Source: Alisma plantago-aquatica
Lineage: Eukaryota > Streptophyta > Magnoliopsida > Alismatales > Alismataceae
Length of the DNA: 64,000 bases
Assembly: GCA_963693085.1 (NCBI GenBank)
Contig: OY856410.1
Span: 567,024,406-567,088,405 of the forward strand
Direction of reading: 5' to 3'
Part shown: positions 48,051 to 59,945 of the stretch, in pieces
Position numbering within the stretch: the stretch's first letter is position 1
Layout: every line of letters begins with the position of its first letter
Notes under the pieces: generated by a model
The model's input: only the letters and a program-made list of their open reading frames with translations
The model's database searches: none
Told to the model about the DNA's origin: nothing
Translations under genes and position numbers: made by a program

Positions 48051-48289
48051 AGCAAGATCAACCAAAAATCTAGTCCAGGAGAAGGGTAAGTGCAAAAAGA
48101 ATCTATCCTTTTCTCTTAAAGGAACAAATGAAGAAGAAGGAGATAGAGGTCTCCACTTCAAGACCTGAGATGAAGTAAGCTAGAACTATGTAGAGCAAGA
48201 GTTGCTGCCACTACAGTTGGAATGTGTCATTCATGGGAATATAATATAATTAATGAATTTATATTATGGACTTTCCATTGATGAAGACA
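48051..48289 (+). pseudogene. Ty1/copia relic, left part (gag to protease region)
   Basis: This is a short stretch with KGKCKK-like and GTNEEEGDRG-like fragments that continues across the solo LTR into the clear copia pol at 51341. The reading is weak and broken; assignment rests mainly on continuity with the right part. Confidence 0.45.
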
Positions 48290-48294
48290 TCATG
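48290..48294 (+). repeat. Target site duplication TCATG, left (solo LTR)
   Basis: It is repeated at 51336-51340. Confidence 0.88.
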
Positions 48295-49010
48295 TGTTAC
48301 AACCCCAATTTTTGGGTTCATATGGTTGGAAATGCAATTTCCCCAATAAATGTATGATTATGGGAATTGTATGAATTATGTGTGTTAAATGGATTCCCTT
48401 TGCAATATTTTCTTTGTGGATGTGATTTCGTGGATCATAATGTGATAATGAGTCCAATATGATTAAAAGAAAGAGAAGAAAACAAATATTGCTTTATTAA
48501 GAAGGAAATTTGAGATAATGATGAAAATATAAAGAAATATGTGGAGATATGGATAATGGAATCATCATGGATGAGGTTTTGAATCCACATGGTTTCTAAT
48601 GGTAAAAGGAATCTAAATAAAGGAAAATAGAAAAAAAAATAAGTAGAGAAATAAATTAATAATCTACAATTCATTACTCAATAATTTGCCATATATATAC
48701 CTACCTCCCTTACACAGTTTGGTGTACATAAAAGATGATAAATTGTTTGGATATATCATGTGATATTTTGGTTACATGTTCCTATAACAAAGGAGTAAAA
48801 GGGGAATATCTCTTTCCTTAGTTGGTATTAGGATAAATAATCATCCTTTTTTTGTCTAAGGATGGGAACGTGAAGAGAGGTTGGGAAGGTAACTGTGCTC
48901 AATATGATTAATAATATTCCTTGTTGGATCGTGATGCACTGTGACACAAGAGGAAAGATAGTATGTAGGAGCGAGATTTTTGGGAGAAATCCATAGAGAA
49001 TAGGTGTATG

Positions 49011-49020
49011 TATATATATA
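49011..49020 (+). promoter_or_regulatory. TATA-like box in solo LTR
   Basis: TATATATATA lies 716 bp into the LTR, followed by a C/T-rich leader-like region. Element 4 has its TATA box at almost the same distance. Confidence 0.5.
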
Positions 49021-50708
49021 GGATGACGAACCTTGTGCAAGACACACACATCTCACCTCCCTACATTGTTTTCCTCTGCCATTCCCTCCTTAACCCTAAG
49101 ATTACCCTAAGAACCTTTGGTTCTAGCACAAACAACGCACACCAAGGTTGCTATTCATGGCAGGCACTTGCCTATAGATTGCTTCATGGCGACCTTTCTT
49201 TGCTTGGGTGTGACACTCGACACCAACATGTCATCGACGAGGGAAGACCGGGATGAGTCGGGGTTGATGCAACATGCCTCCTGAGAGTACATGAATCTCC
49301 TCTCTAACCCTGACATCTGGTGTGAATTTATTCTCTTCTCGGGGCACTGATGGATGGACCGTGGAGCATTCTCCCCGCTCAAACCACTTCCGTGGAGGCT
49401 GGGCGCTCTACGGCGCTGACAGACGGCTAAGGCAGACAGATGATCGACCTTGGGCGGGGTCACTAGGTGACTAGAAGGATGCCACCATGGCGTCAGATGG
49501 CTCGGTACGTGAGCGGCGAAGCCTACAGAGGTGTGCGGTGGTGGAGGGCCATCGAGCAGTGCTGCGGCGCTCACGGCGTACATGCGTAGGCTCGCGTTCG
49601 GGAGGAGAGGGATGGGTTAGAGTTGAAATACTCTATTGCTCCTCCCCACACATTCAAACTCCTAGGGTGAGCAAGTCATTTATCTATCAACCAAACTGAC
49701 AAATAACAATAGGTAAGTGCTGACGTGGCATCATCTGATTGGCCAATTTATGTTTTATTTGCAAAATGTCCAGAAAATGCTAGGATAATCGAAATATAGC
49801 GAAACTATTTATCATTTTGATCAAATGCAATGAATCCACTAAAAATATAATTGAAGCCTAGTTTCTCTTGCAATTCAAAAAGTGTATAAAGTTATCATCT
49901 TTAATGGTTTAATTGATGAAAAACCCTAAGAATTGATGATAATTAGATTTAATAAAGTTCTTTGGATGATTTAAAGCCAATATTAACCCGTTGTTAATAA
50001 AAGGAAGATTTAGATCTAAATCTATGATCTTGGTACATAATTGGCTCAAATTAGGGTTCCATGTATGTGAAAGATCATTAATGGGCTTAAAAACCCTAAT
50101 TTAGATGAATATGACTTTTAATGGTTTTAATTGTGCAAATCCATGAATAAAACAGAGATATGATGATCCTAAGTCAATTTGAGTATAAAAGATCCTTAAT
50201 GTGGATGATTTGAGTAATTAGGGGTTTTATGAGTAGAAAAGCTATTTTAGGGTTTGTTGACCTAAAAGGATAAAGTTTGAGAAATTGATCTAATAAACCC
50301 TAATGAATCCTAATGAGACTTAGAAACCTTAGAATGGCATCCCAAGTCAATAAAGAGTTGTTTGGGATGTGATGGTGACAACTAGGTGTTATACATGTTT
50401 TCAGGATCAGTGTTTGCTTGATTGATTGATTGGCTTGCTTGATTGGACATCTAGTTGGATTTGGATATGTTGCTTCTTTGAGATCTCCAAAATAAGTATG
50501 TGGTTACGCTTATGAATATACCGCTTTAGTTTTATGACGATTTCTAAAGTTTTTGTTGATTTCTTAGAAATAATTGCTTGGTTGACTTTTATTTCATGCA
50601 ACTATAAAGTGACTATGATTATCACCATAATTATATGTGCATGACTAGCTCATATCCTGGTCCTCCTCTGTAGCTTTGATGATGATGAGATAGATGACTT
50701 AGTACATG

Positions 50709-50823
50709 GTCTACCCACGAGGTAGGATCAGCAGGTTATCATGAGTCCATGTGTTGGTCTACCCTTGGGTAGGACCATACGACTCCAAGACCCTATGTAT
50801 TGATCTACCTATAAGGTAGGATC
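50709..50823 (+). repeat. Three hairpin units in solo LTR
   Basis: Units start at 50709, 50757 and 50803, each a CTACC...GGTAG dyad (for example GTCTACCCTTGGGTAGGAC), with periods of 48 and 46 bp. Confidence 0.75.
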
Positions 50824-51335
50824 ATGGGGGTTAGTTGAGATATACCATATGAGAGGTAGTGTCCATGTCCACTGCAGGGACAACACAGAGGCTAGGGTAT
50901 GTAAGGATTGAGTAGTTATGTTTAAAATGTAAAGTTTGTTTTGTTAAATCATAATTTCTTGAATTATGTTGTTACAATTAAATGCATGATTATTGGTTCC
51001 CCCACATACCATTATAATTCATTATACTAATCGTCATTTTGTTTGCCATCGTTTTAGGAAATATCTGAAATTGGACAAATAGTAAAGTGGCACTTGTGAA
51101 GATTAAAGTTCAAATAATAAAGGAGGATTTAGGTAGATAGAATCCTACTTTGGGTAGAAGTCACAGTTACCTAATTTTGAAGGTATGTTAAAAGAAAATT
51201 TTTATTCCATTTTTTAGTTTAGTCTTTAGTAGAATTTATTGATTATTTGCAAAACCACTGATCCTATTTTGGGATAATTCCTCTGACTTCTTGGTCTCCC
51301 TTAATTGGGGGTTACCGAAAAGCAGGATTGTTACA

Positions 51336-51340
51336 TCATG
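51336..51340 (+). repeat. Target site duplication TCATG, right (solo LTR)
   Basis: It matches 48290-48294. Confidence 0.88.
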
Positions 51341-54100
51341 TATCTTGTATGGACAAGAATATATTGATGTTAAATGGTAGTTACCTATATCTCATAATAT
51401 ATACGTGATAGTTGTTGAGACAAATGTTTATGACACATGTACTCAATGACTTGATGACTCAAACAAAGTATACCTATAACATTGTCATCTAGAGCACATA
51501 AATGAGAAGTGCATTTCTAAAATCCATATGATGGTTATCTAGACTCTTTTGGTTATTGAACCAATAGAGACATGCATATCTTATTTGTTGGGGAATATGA
51601 CCAAAATATCTTCACAATACGTAGTGGGAGAACAAGTATTCTATTAGGCCTGATGCATATTGATGTATATAAACCTATTAAAATAAATGCTAAAGGAAGT
51701 TACCAGTACCTCATTACATTTGCTGATGCTATCAATAAATATGAAATTTGTATTTGATGATATACAAGTATAAATCTCTTGAAGTGTTTAAGTAGACCAT
51801 GAATGAAGTACATAACCAATTTGGTAAAAGTATTAAGACACTTCGATATGATCAATGTTGAAATGTTTTAAACCAAGAGTTTGAGGACCTTCTGGAGAGA
51901 CTGTGATAGTGTAACACAATGAACTCGACCTGAAACATAATGATGTGTCTCAGAAAAGAAATCACACCTTGTTAAGTCATGATGTGATTATCAGTTAAAC
52001 TAGCTTATCTTCCAAATTCCTTTTGGGCACATGCTTTACACTAAAACAATGTACCGTCTAAAATGGTTCAAAAGACACCATATGAGATATGGCATGGGTA
52101 GAGTCTCGATTTGTCTTTTATAGTGATTAGGATTGAAAGCTTATATAAGAAAATAGTTTCTTAAAAGTTTTGTCCATAAATCACATAAACGTTATTTTGT
52201 TGAAATACTACTTTTATCGCAATCCGATAAAAAGTGTTTGTTGCTAGGATGGCTGAATTCCTAAAGGGAATTTAATTTCAAAGGAATTAGTGGGAGAAAA
52301 GTAGAACTCAAAATGTCTGAGACAAACAACAAAAAATTGAACCTAAATAGGTACAATAGGAACATGGGGAATCAAAAATTGTTCTGGAATCTCAAGATCC
52401 TATGTAACAAAAAACTCATAGATCTAGTCAAACACACCTTGACAAAGGTGGTGAGTTGGTCATAGATGATGAGACAACATTGTACCTAGAAGATATTGAG
52501 AAACCAGAGTCTGAAAAATGGCTTGAGGCCATGGGAACAAAGATGGAGTCCATGTGAACCAAAAAGGTATGACCTTGGTGGATCAACCTAAAGGGGTAAA
52601 AAGCATTGGGTGAATTTCAGTTTTTGAGAAAAGACTGACATGGTTAGCAATGTACATACCTATAAGAGTAGACTGGTTCACCACTTTCCATGGTTAAATC
52701 TATCAGGATCATGCTTGCCATTGCATCTTAGTATGACTATAAGATTTGGAAAATTGAATGTTAAAATTGCATTCCTTAACTGGAATAATTGTGAGAATGT
52801 GTGCACAACCTAAAGGTTTTCTAAATCCAACATAGCAAATAACGTATGTAAGCTACAAAGGTCAATATTTGGATTGAAGCAAGCATCTCATAGATGGAAT
52901 CTTCAATTTGACAATACAATAAAATAGTTTGACGTGACTCAGAATGAAAATCAGATCTATGGTTACACACGATTTATTGGGAGAATATTTATATTTTACA
53001 CGGTGATGAGGAATAATATCCTTATATAACAAATGTTAAAACCTGACAAGGAAAGTGCCTTCTCCAGAAGGGCTTCGGAAAAGAATCCAATGTGATAGGA
53101 ATTGAGAAGCTTCTTGACCTAAGAAAGAGCACATACATTGGAAAGATGCCGAAGGGTTCAACATGCAAGACTCATTGAGAGAAAACTTGTCCATGTTCCA
53201 TGGAGTTAGTGTCTCTGGATCCCAGTGTTCCAATTCTTACGAAGAATGGGAAGACATGAGTAAAATTCCATATGCATTCATAATTGGATCTATCATGTAC
53301 ACAATATACTCATCCTGTTATCTCGTATGTATCAAACATGATGAAATGATATATACTCATGTAGCAATATTATATGTATTGGAAATGATGAGTGGGTATC
53401 TATCATATCCTAGTGAATGTCACTCGAATACAATACAAGAGCATCCTCAAGTACTTGAGAATCACTAAAAGGACTCATTGCTTAGTTATGGTAATAAGTA
53501 AGAGTTGGGTGTTAAAGGTTACACCGGTGCAAGCTTCCAAAATGACAAATAAAGTTAATGATCACAATCTCAATAGTGTTTAATCCTAAAATAAGAACTG
53601 CAATCTAGAAATTTTTTGAGCTACAGACAATTATTTAATATCTACAATAGAATCCAAGTATCCTGGTGTCATGAGAACAACAAAGGATAATGTATGGATC
53701 TAGAATTTCATAAAGATGGACTTATGGGAGGTTCCAAAAATTGATGACATAGTAGAAATACTATGCCAATAATGGTGTTACTAGATAGGCATGGAATCTC
53801 AGATAACATACTATAGCACTTCCATCTCATGTGAAAAGTCGCACAGGGAAGAGATGTGAAACTTTTGAATACTGACTTGAAGCAAACATTGCTAACCCAC
53901 TAGAAAAGCACTTGCACAACATAAACATGATGGATATGTTAAGATCACTTAGAATAAGATTAGTGGGACATTGGCTCTAAGTGAAAATGTGTGTCTATTG
54001 GTATATATGCCTAGAGAGCCAATCATTTGATGATTGGAGTGTGGAATTAGATACTTGATTTGATAATAATAAAGGTAATTTAGTCTATTATGTTTGTATC
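51341..54100 (+). pseudogene. Ty1/copia pol relic, right part
   Basis: The domains appear in copia order, broken by many stops and shifts. Gag-pre-integrase is near 51465-51520 (HCHLEHINEKCIS, family HxRLGHINEKRI). Integrase core is near 51640-51760 (LGLMHIDVYKP, YQYLITFADA). The later integrase part is around 51780-52110. A reverse-transcriptase C-terminal part is near 53150-53330 (FNMQDS, MSKIPYAFIIGSIMYTIY). An RNase H part is near 53680-53780 (KDNVWI, VPKIDDIVEILCQ). Its 3' LTR is not clearly delimited; 54100-54315 may be part of it. It is long dead. Confidence 0.8.
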
Positions 54101-54315
54101 ACTCATGAGATGATGACACATAGATAGTAGATGTCTAAAGAATGATGTTACTCGTTGACATATGCCTTCAGGTTGAGGACCTGAAGGATGAGATCATATG
54201 TATAATAAGAGTACATACATTATTGTTATGTCCCTAGTTGGATATTACCATGGAAGAAAAATAGACAACAATAATAAATAAGACTAGAGGGTGTATTAAC
54301 TGATGACAGAGTCTC
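54101..54315. other. DNA between copia relic and element 4
   Basis: Probably copia 3' LTR remains. The last five bases, GTCTC (54311-54315), would be the target duplication of element 4; the other copy is outside the window. Confidence 0.4.
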
Positions 54316-57300
54316 TGTAACGGAGCTATTTATTACCTTGAGTCCACACTCCTAATGGCTACACAACCAAAGGTGAGTGGATCTGGGCATCCATCCCTAG
54401 AATGGATCGAATATTTCACATAGGCAATATATATGTAAAAGCAGTAACAACAACACATAACAAGATACTAAAAGGGGATAGAGAAGCATGTACCCATTTC
54501 TATATTTAACCATACCCATTGGTGATTCGTTTCAGAGCTTAGCATTTTGTGAGAAACATATCTTAATTTGCAACTACAAATTCAATAAACAAAACATATT
54601 AATGCTAGCGCATTAAGTACACTATGAAAAGGCAAGGAAACAATTTAAGAGTACAATAAAAGTTGCTTGGATAGAAACAAAACATAGGAAAAGTAGAAAC
54701 AAGACATGAAACACTTAGCGATATTCTTTTATACAAAGTGTGTTTTAAGTGTTTATCCATTATACTTAACAACATAATATGGCCATTGACCGACTTCCCA
54801 CTGGAAGGGTCTGTAAGGGTGCTCAAGATTAGCCAACCCTTTTATCGACATGGTCCCCCCTTATCTTGACATCTCAAGTAAGGCGCCCAAACTTGTGCCC
54901 TTACCCTGAGAATTTGGGCAGGTACACTAGGTTTGTATAAAAAACAAGTTCAATTATGTTCAAGGTTTGTTCAACCTATATCAAGAAAAACAAAGATACT
55001 AGTCATAGGGAACAAGTAGCTCAAACAAGTAAATAACTAGCCAAGCATTCATATGAGCATACATACAAACAAGCCAATACCATAGTAGGGTCAAGAGAGT
55101 AAGCGTACCGTAAGAGTTGTGATTCATGAGTCAAATCTTAGAGATTATCCAAACCAAGGGTACCTCACAAGGAAAAGATATAGCATGGTGTCTTAGTTCA
55201 CTAGGGTTTGAGTACAAAAAAGCATCATATGAGTCATGTGGATGATTCCCTAGATCTAGGTTTCAAGTATTTCAATCTTAGTTCCAGATTTCCAATGTGC
55301 ATGTCATTATTCAATCAAAGTAAAAGGATCAACATTAGGTCCTAGATATAAGTGAACCATCCACATTAGATTAGACATAAACATGAGATCATTTCTAATT
55401 TGGGGTAAGAAGTATGATATTTTGATTATCATCATAGTTTAATCATATAAGATCACGTCTAGTCATATTAGATCAATTGCATGCAACATGATAACATTGT
55501 CAAGCCATAGAAGCATTAAGTGAGTAGTTAGTGAAGTCAGTATTTCATGCTTTTAACATGATAAAACTACTGATTTGAACTATACATGGAAAGGGTTTTG
55601 CACAAAATTCACATTATATCTAAATAGAACCAACTAGGCCCACTAGATATTTTTAATGCACAAAGTAGATATTTGAGGTCATACATGGTATACTTGGGGT
55701 AGAAGCATGAGGTATTGGTCTATTAGAATATAAATCCCCGGTTCATATACTAATTTCAAAGTACAAACATTCCATAAAGAAAGATTAGGCCAAAGATGCC
55801 TATATGAGCAAGTTGTAACATATAAACACCTAAATGGACCATCTTTAGGTCATAAAGGATCAATAAGACATTAGGGATCATATAACTATTCCATGACATT
55901 AATTATAGTAGAAGGGTGCTAGACTTTACTGATTCACATGAATGTAAGGTCCAAGATCATTAATTATACAAGCGGTGCATGTTAATCACTATTTAAAAGA
56001 TCATGCAAGGGCTTCTTTAGCAAATCAAGGATGGTACAAGCAAAACTCACAATAGGGATTAATATTACTGAAAAGATGGTGTTTTATAGTCAAAATGATA
56101 TGTAACATCATTAGATTTGGATGAGGGAGTTGAGAGATATGTGGTTTGGAAAAATTGCTCATTCAATTGGGATTTTAGAGGAGATTTTGGGCGATATTCA
56201 TACCCAAAAGGCCTTGTGGGCCGACTCTCTATCCCAGGCCCATGTCGGTGGGTGCGCATCTGCAGGTGTTGACCCAGGGTGCCTTGGATCACTATCTTTC
56301 GTCTACCTTCTACAACTGCCCTCGACAGGTTCCACGATCACTCATCATCACTCAACCAAACATCACTTCATGGAAGGGAGAAGAGAGGGAACGAGCCATC
56401 AGGGCCCTCCATTCGTGGTCACCCTGATATGTTATTCATTTAACGACTGAGGATTTGTCCCTAATCTTGGACAATCCCGCACAAAGCATGTGGTGCTCCC
56501 ACGTCTATAGCTCACTAGAGAAAGAAGGGGCATGGAAAGAGAGCTCGCTGGGGGCACAAAGGACACCATCCACCCTTTCCATGGCCACACAGTGCCAGAG
56601 GAGATGTTAAAGCTTGTTGAGGAAGGCTATAGCTCATCTATCCAAGCTGTGTGTAGTGTCAGTGCCACCCAGAAAAGGCAGGAAGAAGGAGGGTGGCTCG
56701 GCTTCTAGGGTTCACGATCGACCAAGAAAAGAGAGGGGAATGGTCTGGATGGGGGTTTTATACGTGGAAAGGGTCTCAAAAGGAGCTAATGGTGGTGGGA
56801 ATGGGGTCAATTTGTGGTGCCAAGGATATATTAGGTGTCATCAACATTCTTTGTGCTGGTTGGTGGTACAGAGGTCGAAGATAAAAGGGTGACCGTTGGA
56901 TGGGGATCCTGATCCATGTCACAAGGATTTGAGGGCCAAGATTCATTGCTCGGTGATCTGTGCCCCACGATTGGTCCACAAAGAAGTGCTAGGATTTCTG
57001 ACAAAACAAGGAAAAAGGGGAGTGGCTATGTGAATGTGATATCCCCCAATTGAGCCTAAATCGGTCGGCCCAAAAGGCAAAGCAAGGGTGATAAAAGGTT
57101 AGAAGAAATTTGGGTTTCAGGTGTAGCTTATCAATTGGCCTTATCTTCCTCATTCAAACTCCAAATTAGATTAAATTTGATGCATTGGAATTGTAAGAGA
57201 GAGAGAGATCTTCAACATGAGACCAATAATATAACACAAAAGTTCACAAGGATATGTTCAAAATTCAAGCAAAGAGATGATGATGTGTTACACGAAAGCA

Positions 57301-57470
57301 AATTGATTTTAATCAAATTGAGCATTGTCTTAGTGATACATGTATACTAGGTTAACAAATTGTTCCACAAAACTCATTTCAACATGAAATTGAGGGCTAA
57401 GATGAGAATTAGAGCAAAGATTAAGTAGACAACATGTACTTGAGGAGTGAGAGAGTGCCAGGTTATTACA
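54316..57470 (-). repeat. Left LTR (3') of element 4
   Basis: 3,155 bp. On the minus strand it reads TGTAATAACC to CCGTTACA. A TATA-like TATAAAA (minus, 56756-56762) lies about 710 bp in. No coding sequence. Confidence 0.82.
56756..56762 (-). promoter_or_regulatory. TATA-like box in LTR of element 4
   Basis: The minus strand reads GTATAAAACCCC, at a distance from the LTR start matching the solo LTR's TATA box. Confidence 0.5.
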
Positions 57471-57487
57471 TCCTCCCCTCCTTAAAA
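57471..57487 (-). other. Polypurine tract of element 4
   Basis: The minus strand reads TTTTAAGGAGGGGAGGA next to TGTAATAACC, preceded by a GGGGACAAACTTTC segment familiar from the end of plant chromovirus-type elements. Confidence 0.85.
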
Positions 57488-59520
57488 GAAAGTTTGTCCC
57501 CAAAATTAAATCAAGTCATCAACCGAGATTTTGGTTTTCCTATTCAATGTCATAAATAATCATAGTATTCTCATAAGTTATCATCACTATTGACAATTTC
57601 CATCTCACTCTAATATCGAGCAATCGAGCGTAATGGTCATAGTATAATCATAATGATCATCAAACTGGGGAGATCATTATGTAGATCACAATTTTTGGAG
57701 AGATTATCATATGGATCATCAATTTGGAGAGATCACATTTTAGGTCAATAGAATAGAGTGCAAGAGTGAAGTGTGATTTTCATTCCCAAAATGTAGGGTT
57801 TTAGCTTCTACATTGGCCTAGGTGGGGTCCATGATTGAAATTTCATATTTCAACAATTCAAGACCAACATCATATTTCAACATCATGATTTTGTGCTCAA
57901 AATCGATGGAAGGTCCCACTCTAGTCCACATGGAGCTGACCCCTAAGTCATAAATTGAGCAAGTCATCATAATCATCATTTCAATATTTTGAGATTTGGG
58001 GATATGAAAGTCATTAGTCATATATCGAGGGTGATCTCAAGATCCAAATAGGGTGATCATACGAGTCAAGTCAAAACCAAGATCAGTAATCATGAGTCGA
58101 GATTTTATACATCAATTTGGACATCAAAGTCATAGTTCCAAACTTTTCAAAGCTAGGGTTTATGTTCCTATCTAGACCTTAGGGTGATCATTCATTCATA
58201 TACAACAATTGACCAATAATTGCAAAACATTTTGAGAAACATTCAAGATACAAGCAACTTTTTGAGAAATCAACTTTAAGTCCATTATCATGGTATTCCA
58301 AGGTTTATGAATGATCTAGACATAGATCTTTCTAGGAACCTAACCACTAACTATAGTCAACAAACATTATATTTCAATACCATCATTAAATTGAGATTCA
58401 AGATTGAGTATCAATATCGTCATGGATTTTTCCTATTAGAGACTAAGGTCCATCAATCAAAATCGTGTGGGAGGGGTTACCTTTCCAAACTCTAAATAAT
58501 CCACTAGGTGAAAATTTAGAGGCAGTCAAAATAGAGATGTGACCTATGTTAGGGGAGTCATAAGTCAACCTCCACCCTAATCTAGCACATGGGTCCATAT
58601 TCATCATGAGTCATCAAGCATATCCAAATAGGGAGAGTATTAAATACTAAATATTATCACACAAGATCAACACCAAGGTCATAATTGGACAACCATACTT
58701 CAAGATTTTTCAAGATCAAGGTGAAATTCATTCCTTTCCTTTCAAGTTCATGGTAAGGATAGATTTTAGAATTCAAGAAGTCAAATTGAGAACGTGATAG
58801 TTTGAGCATACTAGGGCTAGAGTAATATTCATGTCCATCATGTTTTTTTTAAATTGAGCTTACAAAGAGGCATACATATCAATAGGGAAATAGCTTTTGT
58901 ATTCAAGTCATCACATCATGATCTCGGGGTCCAAAGCCATGGTCATACCAGAGTATGTGGCATGATGCATATCAATCAAGTGAGTTTTTTTTATCTATGT
59001 TTGAGGTTTGATCAAAATAGGGATAAAATAGGTATAGTCAATAGGGACATCATAAAACATGATGTATAAAACATGAGTTACACCTTATTTCACCATATCA
59101 ATAATTGACCTCAAACATGGAAAACACTTATGTCCAAGCAGGTAACATTGAGTTTTCATAAACTTTGCACATGAGTATGACACTTTTGAGAGTATCTTCT
59201 TACATTAGATAGTGTTTTAAATTTAAAGTCAGATCATGTCATTAACATCTTATTCAACTATCATTATTTCAAGTGAATTTCACTTTTCCCATGCACAAGC
59301 TACCCAAAATCGAGATTTCATGTCATTAACAGTCATGAGAGAAGAATCACACGAGAAGATGAGAGATTACCTAATCATCATCTACTTGGGTGGCTTAGGT
59401 GGTCCTTAGAGAAAAGATGAGATGCTAGAAGACTCTCTAAGCTTGGGGAAAGGATTTTAGTCCTTCTTAGGTTCTTAAGATGTGTTATGCCATAAACATA
59501 TATAGAGGCCTATGTGTTTT
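57488..59520 (-). other. Internal region of element 4, non-coding
   Basis: About 2 kb of AT-rich DNA with many GTCAT/ATCAT repeats (for example TCATAATCATCAT) and no reading frame of note. It supports a non-autonomous element. Confidence 0.7.
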
Positions 59521-59532
59521 TCTCTGATACTA
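59521..59532 (-). other. Primer binding site, tRNA-iMet type (element 4)
   Basis: The minus strand reads TAGTATCAGAGA, 10 of 12 bases of TGGTATCAGAGC, 2 bp inside the right LTR. Confidence 0.7.
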
Positions 59533-59534
59533 TT

Positions 59535-59945
59535 TGTCACAGAACTATTTATTACCCTGAGTCCACACTCCTAATGGCTACACAGCCAAATGCGAGTGGA
59601 TCTGGGCATCCATCCCTAGAATGGATCGAATATTTCACACAGGAAATATATATATGTAAAAGCAGTAACAACAACACATAAAAAGATACTAAAAGGGGAT
59701 AGAGAAGCATGTACCCATTTCTAGATTTAAGCATACCCATTGGTGATTCGTTTCAGGGCTTAGCATTTTCAGAGCAGTAGATCTTCATTTGCAACTACAA
59801 ATTCAATAGACAAAACATATTAATTATACATCATTAAGTATGCTATGAAAAGGCAAGGAAACATTTTAAGAGTACAATAAAAGTTGTTTGGCTAGAAACA
59901 ACATATAGGAAAAGTAGAAACAAGACATGAAACACTTAGCGATAT
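59535..59945 (-). repeat. Right LTR (5') of element 4, partial
   Basis: It is homologous to 54316-54724, broken exactly where TGTAAGGCCCC of element 5 begins. In the intact copy, GATAT continues into TCTTTTATAC. Confidence 0.85.
59941..59945 (+). repeat. Probable target site GATAT of element 5
   Basis: These are the five bases before the LTR; the second copy is expected beyond the window. Confidence 0.5.

Larger units (their letters stand above)
48295..51335 (+). mobile_element. Solo LTR (3,041 bp)
   Basis: It runs TGTTACAACCCC to GGATTGTTACA, flanked by TCATG on both sides with no internal region or second LTR. Size, termini and the final stretch (TTAATTGGGGG...GAAAAG...TTGTTACA) resemble the LTRs of element 3, so it belongs to a related long-LTR family. 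A complete duplication around one LTR indicates recombination between the two LTRs of a full element. Confidence 0.92.

Noticed and set aside
49487..49699. GC-richer open frame in the solo LTR as a host gene exon
   Set aside because: It falls in the leader zone of an LTR with defined ends and shows no recognisable domain.
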